From Pseudorasbora parva (taxonomy: Eukaryota > Chordata > Actinopteri > Cypriniformes > Gobionidae), in the NCBI RefSeq assembly GCF_024679245.1, contig NC_090184.1, positions 12,537,233-12,601,232 of the forward strand: 64,000 nucleotides of DNA. Direction: 5' to 3'. The notes beneath the pieces are model-generated. The model was not told the origin of the DNA. It saw nothing but the letters and a program-made list of their open reading frames with translations, and did not search any database. The position numbers and the translations under genes are program-made. Below, one piece after another: positions 22,029-33,692 of the stretch (position 1 is its first letter; every line of letters starts with the position of its first letter).

Positions 22029-24310
22029 AGGGATACTTCACTGCCTTTTCATATTAAACTATGTTATTCCCTTAACTTAAACGAGTTGATACATACCTCT
22101 CTCGTCTCAGTGCATGCTCTTATCTCTCTGACGCGCGGTGACGATCTGATAGCATTTATCTTAGCTCCCTAAGCCCAGTTCATTCACTATGGAACCAAAC
22201 AGAGATCAAGTTAGAAGTACCAAACACCTCCATGTTTCCCCTATTTAAATACAGTTACACGAGTAGTTGAACGATCAAGTATAGTGACAAAATAAAACGT
22301 GGCGCGTTTCTAATCGGATTAAAAAGGAGAACTATAATGTATGGCGGAATAGCACTTCTGAGAGTACTTCAGCTCGGCGCAGTAAAAAGTCCCGGCCGAA
22401 ACATCTTCCCTCACATTAGAGCCCTGCATTTATGCCCGAGCCCGACGGGCCCCGACTTTTTTACGGCCCTCGGGCCGGGCTTCGGGCCAATTTTCACGTC
22501 ATACCTAAAACGCGGGCCGGGCTTCGGGCCTTTTTTAGGCTTCTCCTTCTTTTTATATTTATTTTATTAATTAAAAGGAACAATGAGATGTTCTGCGCTG
22601 GTGAACACGAGACCATAATAGCTAACGCGACTGTCAAGATGGCTCGCACAGTGTTCAGAGCATGTTCAGAGTCCGCGCCAGCAGCAGCAGCGCGCGTTTC
22701 TTCAGCGCAGCTGCTAGAGTTAAGGCCGGAGACACACTGCAAGCGTGGTGTGAGCGTGGCGTTTCTGTTGCGTGTCATCCGCGGGGCGTCTGCTGCTATT
22801 AATGAACAGGGCTATCAATGTAGTCCGATCACTAAACAAACCAATTCAGAAGGATGAAAGCATTTCAGACGAAACTGGACAAATGTAAATGTAGCCTATC
22901 TGGTTGTTTAAACCACATGTATACATTTTACTCCTGGCAAACGGTTAAAAAATAAACGTGTGAGAGCGTGTTATGGGCTATATGTTGTGTACAGATAGAT
23001 ATGATGGCGCTGCACGCATCGCCGCAAATGACTACTGCAAGCCAACGCAAATGGCCGTAAATGAAACTTAAAATAAGTCTTAGATGCTCAAAAACACAAT
23101 CATCTTCAATAAAAATGAATGAGACTTATGATCTTACCAGTGCGCGCTCTCTTATGTGGTCTTTGAATTTGAAATAAGCTGCTGAATAAAATGCATCTTG
23201 AATCTTTTGCTTCGGTTGCTGTAAACTCCGTTAAATGAGCATATACCACGGGAATTGAAGATCGGATTTATATTCATTTTGCGTAGGTGTAAGGTAGGCT
23301 ATAAGACAACCTGCATGTTCTTTTTTTTATTATTTGTTTTTAGATTGTTTAGCTCCGTTTCCGAGAGCCGCGAGCAGAATCAGCCTGCCTCAGCTCGTCA
23401 AAAATGCCTTTTAGGCTACTGGTGGTTATAGTTGGCGAAATTAACTAACATTGTGATGCTTGAAGTGTTTTATATTTATGGATTTTATTATAGGCAAGAC
23501 AAGTCAAGAGTTGATTTGAGAGACTAAATAGATTTAATATGCGGTTAACTCACTGTCGGCCGCTGGTCGCTTGGTCGTCACTTAAAAAAAATTAAAACTA
23601 TAATTTAACAAACAAAAAAATGCTCTAAACATTTTTCTAAATTAACTCAATAAAGAAACGAAACGAAATATAACTACTTTGACATTAAAAACAGAACAGA
23701 ACTACTTTAATGGCTGAAAAAAAAAAAAAAAAACGGGCTCCAGTCGGACTCGGGCCGAGAATTTTGATAAGCTGTCGGACACGGGCCGGGCTAGGGCCTC
23801 AGCGTCTCGGGCCAGGGCCGGGCTAGGGCCTAGATTTGAGGCCCGTGCAGGGCTCTACCTCACATCTCCCTATTGACAGAAACGAGAGAGTTTCTTGTTT
23901 ATACCTTGTACAGCACATTGGTCAACCTTGGTTGTGTTTAAATGTGCTCTATAAATAAACATTGATTGATTGATTAATATATAATTAATCCCCCCCAAAA
24001 AATAGATGATTTCCGCTTTTTTGCAGAATCTGTTAGTTGAGATCATAAAGAAGCCTCTCCGTGTTTGAGGTAGCAGTATTGGTATGTTTAAAAGTGTACA
24101 TTTTGAGGTTGAAATCGCCTTGTTTTGTCTGTGTCTATTTCCATACTGGCTTTTATTATTGCCCCGCCCTCTAAGGGACACATGGCTACTTATTTATGCA
24201 GCTCTCTGGCCAGCTCAAAATCAAAATTAAATGAAGATGGACGCCGCAAAGATTATCACAGATGAGCTGAACTGTGGCAGTTACACTGAAAAAGTTTTGA
24301 AGTAAGAAAA
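22029..24310. mobile_element. TTAA-target element (left end clear), with nested hAT
   Basis: It starts AAGGGATACTTCACTGCC after TTAA at 22025-22028. The body continues with 'gtttcccctatttaaataca' and is split at 22409-22416 by a hAT. After the hAT it continues at 23866 (ctccctattgacagaaacga). I found no matching right end, so the right limit is arbitrary and part of 23950-24310 may belong to something else. Confidence 0.5.
22417..23857. mobile_element. hAT-like non-autonomous element with GGGCC-rich ends
   Basis: Perfect 12-bp ends TAGAGCCCTGCA / TGCAGGGCTCTA, and an 8-bp target duplication cctcacat (22409-22416 and 23858-23865). Both subterminal zones are dense in 'cgggccgggc' repeats (22440-22530 and 23750-23845) arranged in opposite orientation. 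These could act as transposase-binding sites. The interior has no recognised transposase. Confidence 0.93.
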
Positions 24311-24313
24311 ACC

Positions 24314-24838
24314 GGATGCCAGCAGTCATATCACCCTGTAGCCCAAGACGGGTTTCCCACTGAAGCTAAGCTGGGCTGAACCTGGTCAGTACCTGGATGG
24401 AAGACCAACTGGGAAAACTAGGTTGCTGCTGGTAGAGGTGTTAGTGATCTGTGTGGGTCCTAACACCCAGTATAGTGATGGGGAAACTGTACTGTCAAAG
24501 AGAACCGTCCTTTAGATGAGACGTTAAACCGAGGTCCCGAATCTCTGTGGTCATTAAAAATTCCATGACAATTCTCGTAAAAGAGTAGGGGTGTACCCCA
24601 GGTGTCCTGGCCAAATTCCCTCTTGATTGGCCCTTACCAATCATGGCCTCCTAATAATCCCCATCCACTGAATTGGCTCTATCACCCTCTCTCTTCTCCA
24701 CCTATCTCTGGTGTGTGGTGATCGCACTGGCGCCGTTGTACTGTGGCTGGCGTCGCATCATCCAATTGGATGCTGCACACTGGTGGTGGTTGAGGAGAGA
24801 CCAGCTGTCATGAGTGTAAAGTGCTTTGGGTGTACAGT
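24314..24838 (+). mobile_element. SINE3-type, 5S rRNA-derived SINE
   Basis: The first 110 nt resemble 5S rRNA: 'tcaccctg', 'gaagctaagctgggctgaac', 'ctggtcagtacctggatgga', 'agaccaactgggaaaacta'. These cover the internal A-box, intermediate element and C-box region of a type 1 Pol III promoter. A 5S-like head followed by an unrelated body and a LINE-like tail (gtaaagtgctttgggtgtac) is the structure of zebrafish SINE3. Substitutions argue against a working 5S gene. Confidence 0.85.
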
Positions 24839-24850
24839 AGGAACTTGAAG

Positions 24851-25188
24851 GAACTTGCAAGTGCCTTGGTGGAAGAGTGGGGTAACATCTCACAGCAAGA
24901 ACTGACAAATCTGGTCCAGTCCATGAGGAGGAGATGCACTGCAGTACTTCAAGCAGCTGGTGGCCACACCAGATACTGACTGGTACTTTTGATTTTGAGC
25001 CTCCCTTCATTCAGGGAAACATTATTCTATTTCTGTTAGTCACATGTCTGTGAAACATTTTTAGTTTATGTCTTATTGTGTTGACTCTTTAAGTGTTCTT
25101 ACAAATATTTACACTATTATTTACACACATTAAGTTTACTGAAAGTAAAAACAGTTCAGAGGACAGGTTTTTTTTTGTGCTAAGTTTA
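24851..25188 (+). mobile_element. Tc1-type 3' end relic (salmonid/Tdr-like family)
   Basis: It reads 'aacttgcaagtgccttggtg', 'gaagagtggggtaacatctc' and 'ctggtggccacaccagatac', the transposase C-terminus and 3' noncoding end of a common fish Tc1 family. It finishes in a T-rich inverted-repeat end 'tgctaagttta'. The 5' part is absent. Confidence 0.75.
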
Positions 25189-26118
25189 TGTTCAGGGATA
25201 ACAGATTGATAAGCAGATATGCTATTGGATGTAACTTTTTACACTTTGCTAAAAGTGGCTCTCCTTTTGATTTTGTCCTACCAGTGTGGCTCTCCTGAAA
25301 ATAGCGAAGACCCCTGGTCTATGGTATCTGCCACTGCAATACTTGTCCAGCATTTCATTTTACTATAGGGGTGGGCCGGAGATGGGTTGGTGGCAATGTA
25401 AGTATCTGGATATTTGCCGTGGGGCGAGGGCTTCGATTACCTCTCTTTTTTGACCATACATGTTTTTGCATCCCTGTTTATACTTTTTGTCAGTGTTTAT
25501 TTGAAAACATCAAATTATGCAGACTATGATGGTAAATATTTAATTGATGAGTTGTCAGTACAAAGCAATACATTATATAGGGTGATTTTACCCCAAAATT
25601 CAACATATTGACACAAAATGATTACTGCAAATCCACATTTTGCTGCCTGCACAATTGTTTCTGTAAACTGCAGTGATCCATTTGCTTCTCTTTATAGATT
25701 TTGGCACTCTGTAAAAATATTCCTCAGATTTCTTGTCAAATCTTTTTATAATCAATTTCAAAGCTTTTTTCTGTTTTAAATGTGTTTTCTGTTTTTCACT
25801 ACATTCGGACTAATAACTAGTGCTGCCCCTCAAGCATTGAGATCGCAGAAATAGAACCGTTTCACTTAGATATACTGTATGTCACAATAGGGAGGAAATG
25901 ACTATCACAACTTCTGTTTCATGCCAACCTTAAGGACACACACACACACACACACACACACTCATTCTCATTTGCAAAGCATTTATTGCAAGGAAAAACA
26001 TAGTGTACTGAAAGAAATGTCTGAAAATGTATACTCAAAAGTTTCAGCCATTAGCATACTAGTATTCTACTATTACTATTTTTGTCTCTACATTAGGAAA
26101 GAGGTCACATAAAATCAA
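25189..26118. other. Intergenic DNA 3' of the lectin gene
   Basis: AT-rich with no recognised exon or element. A (CA)n run of about 12 units is at 25938-25961. Minus-strand AATAAA candidates lie at 25982-25987 and 26119-26124. Confidence 0.5.
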
Positions 26119-26124
26119 TTTATT
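26119..26124 (-). promoter_or_regulatory. Candidate poly(A) signal of the lectin gene
   Basis: AATAAA on the minus strand, about 265 nt after the lectin stop codon. A second AATAAA lies at 25982-25987. Which one is used cannot be told from sequence. Confidence 0.4.
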
Positions 26125-26388
26125 TCCCAAGACAGATTCTATTACAGATAGGTTATGTTAACAAGAAATTGATTTAGTTTCAGCACAGCAAAAGTGGAAA
26201 AGATGTTAATGGAGAACTGAAGAGCTAAAATCCATAAGATCAGCCGTATTCTGCAAGACAGGGAAAAAACATAAACATTAATATTCAGTGTAGCCTGACG
26301 AGTGGAGTGCATTCAGGAGTAAAACCAAATCAAAACCAAGCAAAAGATTACAAAAACTAGTTCCAGCATGTAAATTCATTCCTCTGTA

Positions 26389-29300
26389 TCACTTACACTT
26401 AGTTACACAGGAGTAAGAGATGTACAGGTATTTGAATGTGCCAACACATGGATCCGAGAAGACACTGTTGGAGGCTGATATAGAGCATCTGTTTTTTCCT
26501 TCACATCTACACCATAAAAGAACAAACTGATTAAACAAAAACTTGATTTAAAAATATATTATTATTAAAATCCTTTTATTACCCTGCTGTGAGAAAACAA
26601 TTAAACTATAGTCTAGCTATAGTTTTATCTGGTCTAGGTTAGCAGGGTTTAGATTGTTTGTCTGTCAGAGCAAAGACTGAATTACATGTGAAAATGTGTG
26701 CATGTAAACTGACCCATTAGTGACTATTGTCTGTGAATTTAAGGCGTAGCAGTCCGTTTTGGCAAGCTGAGAAGCAGGACGTCCAGTAGAACATGTGCTG
26801 CTATCAGTTCGCCCGTAGTTAGCGCTGTGAATGTGTATTTTAGTCCCAACATCTGAAAACCACAGTTCAAATGTTTATAATCTCTTGGAATAAGTCATTA
26901 TATAAAGTAACTTTTACCATTTAGTAATAAACTCTAGATTATCAGATGTAACATTTAAAATAAGCAACTGTCAAGTAACAACAGAATACACACCACAGTT
27001 CAGGTCATTATTCACATTTTCACAGACCAGACTTGAACCTACAGAAAAAGGAGGAATGTTGTTAAGCAATTAAAAAAAAATTAAATGTAAAATAAAGTGA
27101 GTTACTGTGTGTGCTGTACACTCTGATCATGCCTTTTAAAAGAATATCAAATGGAGACTGTGGTTTATGTGTTTTGCCTTAAAAAGAAGTGCGCTTATTG
27201 TGCACATACTGATTGTGCTCTTGTGTACTTCAAATGTGTATTTAAGTGAATTTGTTAAAAAATATTTTATTAAAACTCAAATAAAAAAATTAACTTGTAA
27301 TAATGTAAAATTAACTGTTTTACTTTACATTTTAAAGACAACAGAAGAAATTATGAAAATACATATAAAAATGTAGGATACATGGGCCAAAAAGCACGTA
27401 AAGTTCAGGTAATTAAATTTAATATAAATAGATTTATTAGATTTAAACTATAATAGATTTTCATTTAATTTCAATTAACATGCAATTAAGTATCCAAAAT
27501 CATGTCATTCTGTTCAAACAGGATAAAACAGCAGCAAACAGGATAATAAATACTCACGAGTTTGAGGTGGGAGGCAAAAATAGGAGATTGCAAGGTACTT
27601 GTATATACCAATGCAGGGATCAGTAAAGACTGGATGTGTCACAAAAACCTCACAACTTTTCAGGCCGTTGCAGCTTTGCATGTCAAAAAAGGAGGCTTAA
27701 ATTAGTCATTACATAATTATCCCATATACATATATTCAGGTCTCCAAATGACTAGTGGCTCTAGTCATCTCTCTAGTAATCAGTCATGACTCAAGTGACT
27801 GATAACATCTGAATTCTGCAGTTGGCCAAATTGAATTTCTGTGAATTGATGCAATTTAATTCACAGAAAATCTATTTGGCCAACTAAAAAAAATAGATGT
27901 GATCAGTCACTAGAAAATTTTCATTTGGCTAGTTTTTTCTTTTTGTTTAAATTTTAGAGAAAACATTACGGGAATATTCCTTTTGAATGTTTCAAACTTA
28001 GGCAGAACCAGGTTTCCACATTCATAAATTCAGCTTGGAAGATTGCTTGTTTTGTCCATCTACCTTTTTGACACAGAAGCCAGTGCATTGGGAGAATAGC
28101 AGTTGGTTTTTTCAAGCTGATTGGATGGACGTCCTTCAGAGCAGGTGATTTTATCTGTACGTCCATAGTTTGCAGTATTTATCTGAATCTTCCCATTTTC
28201 TTCATGAAGATAAAAATAATAGCATTTCTTAAATTAATCCATGTGATCTGATTTATTGAAACAAAATAAGAGTTCACATAAAAATACCTCACCACATTTC
28301 AAGTAACTGTATCCACCATGACAAGTCACACTTGTTTCTGGAAGAAGTTAGAGTACAGAAGATTGTCATAGACTTGCACAGAGATGTAAACTGAAAACAG
28401 GAAATGGAGAGAAAAAGAAAAACATCTAACCTGCTTGAATGCAAATGTAGTTGGTAGTGTAGTACTTGTAGGTTCCATAGCAAGGATCTTTTTCTGCAAG
28501 TCCTTGAGTGTTTAACTCACACTCTCTCAGTCCATCACACCTTTTGAAGGATAATAATTAAGTCAATATCACTTACAAATCAACTAACTAACCACAGAGT
28601 AAGCAAGAAACTCTATTCTAATCTTCTACACTGGAAAAAAACAAGTACAAGACATTACATTTTTCTTTGTCAAATTTTTGCATGCATGTTTTTTAAGAAA
28701 ATTTCATATTGAGTTAAGCAAATTCTACTTAACTTAGTTTTAAAGTAAAACTAAGTAAAATTAACTACAAAAATAAGGTTTACACTTTATTTCTGTTTTA
28801 CAATGTAATTATACATTTAAGTACTGAGTAATAGTAATTAATATATTTATAGGATTACAGTAGGATTAGAGTTTGGTTGAGGGTTAGTTGCATGTAATTA
28901 TGCATAACTTACTGTTATTACTAATATACGTATCAAGGACACTGCAAATTAAAGTGTTACCAAAATAAGTAATTTTAACTTGACCGGTAAAAGGTTGAGT
29001 AATTTCTACTTAGTTGAAGTCTCCTTTGAAATTTTTTACACAAACAATATAACACTAAATTAAACACACTTTTAAAGTGTACATTTTACTTAGAAACATC
29101 TAAGTTAATAAAGTAACAGTAGTAATACTGAACACAGAGACCTCACTACTTGGTACACAATACACAGTGACTAACATTCGTTGTATGGTGAGTATGAATG
29201 TCATTTTGAGTAGAAAATTAACTCCAAATGTTACAAAATGGCAATGATAAAAATTGTGCTGGACAAATCAACCTCCTTAATTATTTAAACCCCAGTGGAT

Positions 29301-29887
29301 GATGGGAACATCAGTATCAGAAAAGTTGAGTATTTTTACTTAATTTTGTAATGCTGATATTTACACTTTCATTTCTACAAGCTTGAATTGAGTACTAATA
29401 TAGAATTAAATTCTTGCATGTACTAACTTTTTTATGTAGAAATTACATTTGTGTTTTACACAACAGTAATTTTTATCAGTCTAATCACAAACAAAAGACA
29501 AATAAAAAGATAATTACCTTTTAGACACTGCAGGAACATCCATTGAACACCGAGTATTAGATGTTTCACCTTGTGGTCGTCCAATGCTGCAAATGTTGCT
29601 GTTGGTGCGGCCATACGTTGCTGATTGTACACTGATCACACCAGAGTCTGAATATAAGAAAAACATTACATAATGGATTACTGTTAAAACTATAACAAAA
29701 ATAGTATATAGAATACTTAGTTGATTGTAACACTACACAAGCTTACCACAACTGAGACGCTGGACAAACCCATCACACGTAACTACTGTCTCTGAAAAAT
29801 TAAAGAGCTAATAGCTATTATTTGTCAATTGTAACAAAGTGATTGACAAACTATATGTGAGGAGACAAACATTTAATTTAGAAATTA

Positions 29888-29967
<80 letters not shown>

Positions 29968-30345
29968 CAGTATGGTGACATATTGACAGCCCCTACACAC
30001 AAACAACAAATATGAAATTTAAAACTAGGCTCACAATTAAGGCAATTAATCTTAGTCTAACTTGTGATTGTTGATGTGTTTCCTGGTTAAATGAAATACC
30101 TGCAGATATCAGCAATCTGGAGTTTTGAAGCACCACTGTAGACAACGACACAAGATAAATGATTAAAATGTCAACGCTAATCTTAAAGCCATTTACACTA
30201 TTCTCTTTCCTAAATTGAACCCAGAACAGAGCTGCAGTAGCATCTAAAAATGCAGCTATATTAGTACTAACTGTGCATCTGATTTTTAAACCTAGTCAGA
30301 TTAAAGAAACTTACAAGTAAGCAGAAGGACACTGAGGGAGACCAT
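26389..30345 (-). CDS. Rhamnose-binding lectin, secreted, three SUEL-type domains (11 exons)
   Basis: Fish rhamnose-binding lectins are secreted or egg/mucus lectins that bind L-rhamnose or galactose on microbes. Exons, in reading order: 30345-30315, 30135-30100, 29791-29747, 29647-29518, 28540-28431, 28337-28293, 28199-28064, 27673-27558, 27038-26994, 26852-26714, 26506-26389. All junctions are GT-AG and the frame stays open for 951 nt (316 residues plus TGA). A signal peptide ([20 protein letters not shown]) is split over the first two exons. Three domains of about 95 residues follow. Each begins TCxG or CEN, then has (A/T)NYGRT or ATYGRT, an SxGRP segment and a DPCxGxYKY or [10 protein letters not shown] motif, with eight-cysteine spacing. 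Each domain uses three exons (45, 130-139 and 110-118 nt), so it arose by internal duplication. Oddities: domain 3 has a Gly where domains 1 and 2 have Arg or Ser before CxG, and the protein ends CVTKCK. Paralogue identity is unknown. Confidence 0.93.
27794..27911. repeat. Hairpin MITE in lectin intron, copy A
   Basis: Ends AGTGACTGAT and ATCAGTCACT. An inner inverted pair ('ttggccaaattgaatttctg' against 'cagaaaatctatttggccaa') makes it largely palindromic. It lies between lectin exons 7 and 8. Copy B is at 30835-30954. Confidence 0.75.
29888..29965. repeat. (TAA)n microsatellite in lectin intron
   Basis: About 25 TAA/ATA units between lectin exons 2 and 3. A shorter run at the corresponding place in the duplicate (36008-36042) shows that the duplication included it. 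Confidence 0.9.
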
Positions 30346-30398
30346 GGTTCTGTTATTGCAGGTAAAGGTATGTGTGAAGCCTTGGATAAGTTGATTCA

Positions 30399-30406
30399 TA
30401 TTTATA
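30399..30406 (-). promoter_or_regulatory. TATA box of the lectin gene
   Basis: TATAAATA on the minus strand, 54-61 nt upstream of the lectin ATG. A start site about 30 nt downstream would give a very short 5' UTR of roughly 25 nt, normal for this gene class. The same box is retained in the duplicate at 36963-36970. Confidence 0.65.
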
Positions 30407-30501
30407 CAGCCTGTTGTCTGATTGCTTGTCAGATACAATTGATTGATCTTCCAATGTTCCCTTAAACATACTTGAAAGTAAATACACTAGTATAAGAACA
30501 T

Positions 30502-30715
30502 GATCTTGTGCAAACACTTACTATTGTTATAGAAACTTCCCGAATAATTTCTCAGAAATTATTGCAAATATTGAATGTAAATATTTCCCATAAAAAATTG
30601 AATACATAAATAGAGTGATCTTGTACAGACACTTCCGAACCATTCCTTAGGAGTTATTGCAAATACTTACAATATAATACCATACAAATATTTTCCCATA
30701 TAAATAAAAATGTAT
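30502..30715. repeat. Diverged ~110-bp tandem pair upstream of the lectin gene
   Basis: 'gatcttgtgcaaacactt..' with 'aatttctcagaaattattgc' and 'aaatatttcccataaaaaa' recurs once, diverged, about 110 nt later. Both units are also present in the duplicate at 37060-37315, so the tandem pair predates that duplication. Confidence 0.65.
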
Positions 30716-30834
30716 AATGTATAATGTATTGCATTAACATCAATGACTGCTTAATTCTATTTTATATCTAGATAGTGACCAGTTGAACAAAAAGATATAT
30801 ATATATAAATCCAGGCCCCAATTGAAAATGTTCT

Positions 30835-30954
30835 AGTGACTGATCACAAAAAAAAATTTAAACTGGCCAAATTGAATTTCTGTGAATTGATGCAATTTTA
30901 ATTTCACAGAAATTAAATTTGGCCAATTAAAAAATGTAGATTTGATCAGTCACT
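30835..30954. repeat. Hairpin MITE upstream of the lectin gene, copy B
   Basis: Same structure as copy A: AGTGACTGATCACA and TGATCAGTCACT ends, with inner arms 'tggccaaattgaatttctgt' and 'acagaaattaaatttggcca'. It is about 500 nt upstream of the lectin ATG. Confidence 0.75.
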
Positions 30955-31159
30955 TTTTTTGTAATCTATACTGCTAAATATAACTTACTCATCATCGCTA
31001 GCTTTTAATCTTAATCACTACCATGTGTTAGCTAGCCTGGTAGCTTTCCATCCTGGCACCCGGGTCTCCTGTTTTCTGAGTTCATTAGACAACTGTGGTG
31101 AGTTGGATTTTTAAATAGACTCCATCAAACTAATGTGGTAAGTTTTGGATTCATCAACA

Positions 31160-31932
31160 AATAGGGTAAGCCATGTCTTCTTCTCCTGTCATTGTCACTT
31201 GCACTGCATGCTACATGTTTAGCATATCTCTCTCCGTTGGCGAACAGGGTTTCACATGTAATAAATGTAAGGAAGTAATCAGGCTGACGGAGAAGATTTT
31301 AGAAGATTTTAGAGACATGCATCCAGACTTTATGTTAGAGTAGTGAGAATGTAACAGCTTTAGATACTGCTTTGGATGCGACTAGCTTAGTGAACTCTGT
31401 ACATTGTTCGGTTCCGGTGGGCTGAGCCCTTGCTGCCGAGCAATTAGGTAACTGTGAGATGACATAGTCACGGATAATAAAAAAAAACACTCTTCCGTTC
31501 TGATTAGAACATCAAACAGATTCTCCCCACTCAGTGATTCACCCACTGAGGATCTTGTTGAAAGTGCCCTAGTTAGAGCCCCTGACATCAAAGCAAATTT
31601 AAAAGTGCTCGCTAAAGCTGATCGTAAATTCTCTAAGATTATTATTCACGTCGGCACTAATGATGTTCGACTTCGCGAGTCGGAGATCACCAATATTAAC
31701 ATTAAAGAGGTATGTAAACTCGCAAGTACGATGTCAATTGTAGTCTTTTTCTCTGGTCCCCTTCCTGTTAAAAGGAGTGATGAGATAGTTAACAGATTAT
31801 CATCACTCAATGGCTGGTTGTCTAAGTGGTGCCTGCAAAATAACATAGGGTTTATAGACAATTGGAAACGTTTTGGGGGCAGACCTGACCTGTTGAAGAT
31901 AGACGGCATTCATCCCTCCTGTGCTGGTGCTG
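31160..31932 (+). mobile_element. L2-type LINE ORF1 fragment with SGNH esterase-like domain
   Basis: The stretch 31605-31940 encodes KIIIHVGTNDVRLRESE, VFFSGPLPVK, GWLSKWCLQNNIGFIDNW and KIDGIHPSCAGAVA. The GTND and DGIHP blocks are the oxyanion-hole and catalytic Asp/His blocks of SGNH hydrolases found in the ORF1 of some L2/CR1-type LINEs. Upstream pieces (GFHM.., SPLSDSPTEDLVESALVRAP) fit the same protein but contain stops. The GDS serine block is not intact here. The copy is cut at 31932 by a MITE. Confidence 0.75.
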
Positions 31933-32100
31933 TAGCTTGACAAGCCAGACCCACATCAAGATGTTTGGCCTGGAAACTCACCATTGACAGGGCTCAATCC
32001 AAGGGGCGGGATAAACGGTTGTCTTTCAGACTCCCTCTGCACGCAATTGGATAGTGCTACAACCAACCAGAGCAACGAAGAAGGTGAAGCGGAGCTAGTT
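31933..32100 (+). repeat. TAGCCT-family MITE, truncated copy
   Basis: TAGCTTGACAAGCCAGACCC and the following 'caagatgtttggcctggaaa', 'ctacaaccaaccagagcaac' match the left third of the complete copy at 54018-54543. The copy breaks off at a T run near 32100. Confidence 0.75.
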
Positions 32101-33019
32101 TTTTTTAATCATTTATTCATTTATTTATAATAATTTATGGAGTGTTACAGCAAAAACAATTGCTTCACTGAATAAGAGGCAAGTCTTACCAATGGTTCAA
32201 TAAAAGATGTATTCTTGCAAGAAGAGGCACAGTTAGCACAGCCTCCAAAGCCTGTACCAAGTGTGCACTGAAGTCATAACAGAAGTTGCTATCTCTTTAT
32301 ACTCTTATACCCATGAACACGTATAACACGTACAGCTTAGACATAAATTCTGCTTGCCTTCACCCTATACATCTGTTCACCCTATACATCTGTTCCCTTT
32401 GACCTGGGCTCCTTCTTGTCTGGTGTCCTAATCCCTCAGGTCACCAGAAACAGACTTCATGTCTTCAGAGTAAAACATATATGGCCTGACTTGGTCATAC
32501 TCAATTCTAGTCAGAATATGAGTCTGAAACTGCTCCATTTGGGCTGTGATTATGGGGCGTGTTTCAACCAGGAAAGACCTCAATTGGATAGACCTACAAC
32601 CAATCAGAGCAACGAAGCGACGTCAACAGAGCTCAACTGCACCGTATTGCCAAGTCCGCGCTTTTTTTCCGCTGGCTGTTTTCTATGTCCGCGGAAGCTA
32701 CTATTATGTGATATATAGACCCATGAGTGCGAATTTTAGCAGGCAACCGTGCCAAACTAACTTTTACTGTTACTAACTTTAAACTGCTGTAAAAAGCACC
32801 TTATTTGTTTACACACTTTGTGTTTGCAAACCATGTGATTGCACTTTTGTTCATTTAGCAGCACTTTTGTATTCATTATTGATTTTTGCGCATACTGCGA
32901 TTAATCGCGATTAAACATTTGAATCGTTGCCCAGCACTATTAAAAACAAATATTTTTTAGCAAGTACATACAAATTAGGGAAATTTACTGAAAATTTAGT
33001 TTTTTAACAAGTACATAGA
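32101..33019. other. Unassigned region
   Basis: No gene recognised. 32540-32650 (ctacaaccaatcagagcaac) is weakly like the TAGCCT family. 32878-32940 is an inverted piece of the GGGCTGGG-type repeat seen at 11606. Confidence 0.35.
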
Positions 33020-33692
33020 ACCCCTTGGTAATCTAGCACTTGGAAAGCGTTCCACCCATAGGGGCGGCCATTGCTAACCAAGCCATCACCTGCTGTTAGC
33101 ATCCCGTTGACTCCCATTCATTTTTGAGTCACTTTGACAGTGAATAACTTTACATCTAAGGCTATTAAAGACTCCATTTGTCCATTGTTTATTTCTAAAG
33201 AAACACGACAATGCATAAAAGGCTCTATTACCTTGTATCTTACACTATTGCCCCGTAGAAGCTGTTTTTGTAAAAATAGGCTAACGATTATGTCATAACC
33301 AACGCGACTCTGTCGCACAGTTGAGAAATTACCATAAAGACAGGAGGAGATGCTCAGAAGCAATCTTTTACTGTCTATGAGGCAGTCGGGGGGACATGGA
33401 AACATAAAGTCCGATAAAGTCAAGGGAGAAGAATGGGGAGAAGCTGATAGTGAGCCAAAAGCAACGGGAGAAAATAAAACAACGTGATTCAGATGTCACT
33501 TTCCACAACTACTACTGTAGAAGACCTACAACTGTCAGACAGGAGGCTCACGTCACATCTACGTCGTCAAGCTCAGTCTGAGCCTGCGCAGTTCGCTCAG
33601 CAAGATCAGGAAGTGAGTGCCTCTGATTGGCCTCATTTTTCCGCCGTTGAAGTCAATGGGATAGCTCTGTCCATTTCTTTTACTGTCTATGA
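33020..33692. repeat. ~680-bp dispersed repeat, copy 1
   Basis: From 'taatctagcacttggaaagc' to 'tcttttactgtctatg'. It is closely similar over its length to 62488-63186. The motif 'tcttttactgtctatg' occurs both internally (about 33364) and at the right end. On the minus strand both copies keep an ORF segment with VSLFLQKQLLRG and EPFMHCRVSLEINNGQMESL. I do not recognise it as a protein family. Confidence 0.8.

Noticed and set aside
24314..24430. 5S rRNA gene
   Set aside because: Many substitutions and a long unrelated 3' body show that it is the head of SINE3.
27966..28166. Minus-strand ORF of 66 codons over the lectin exon 7 region
   Set aside because: It is in the wrong frame. The lectin exon in the correct frame has YGRTD and conserved cysteines and proper splice sites.
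29808..30002. Minus-strand ORF with a long tyrosine run
   Set aside because: Translation of the TAA microsatellite in a lectin intron.
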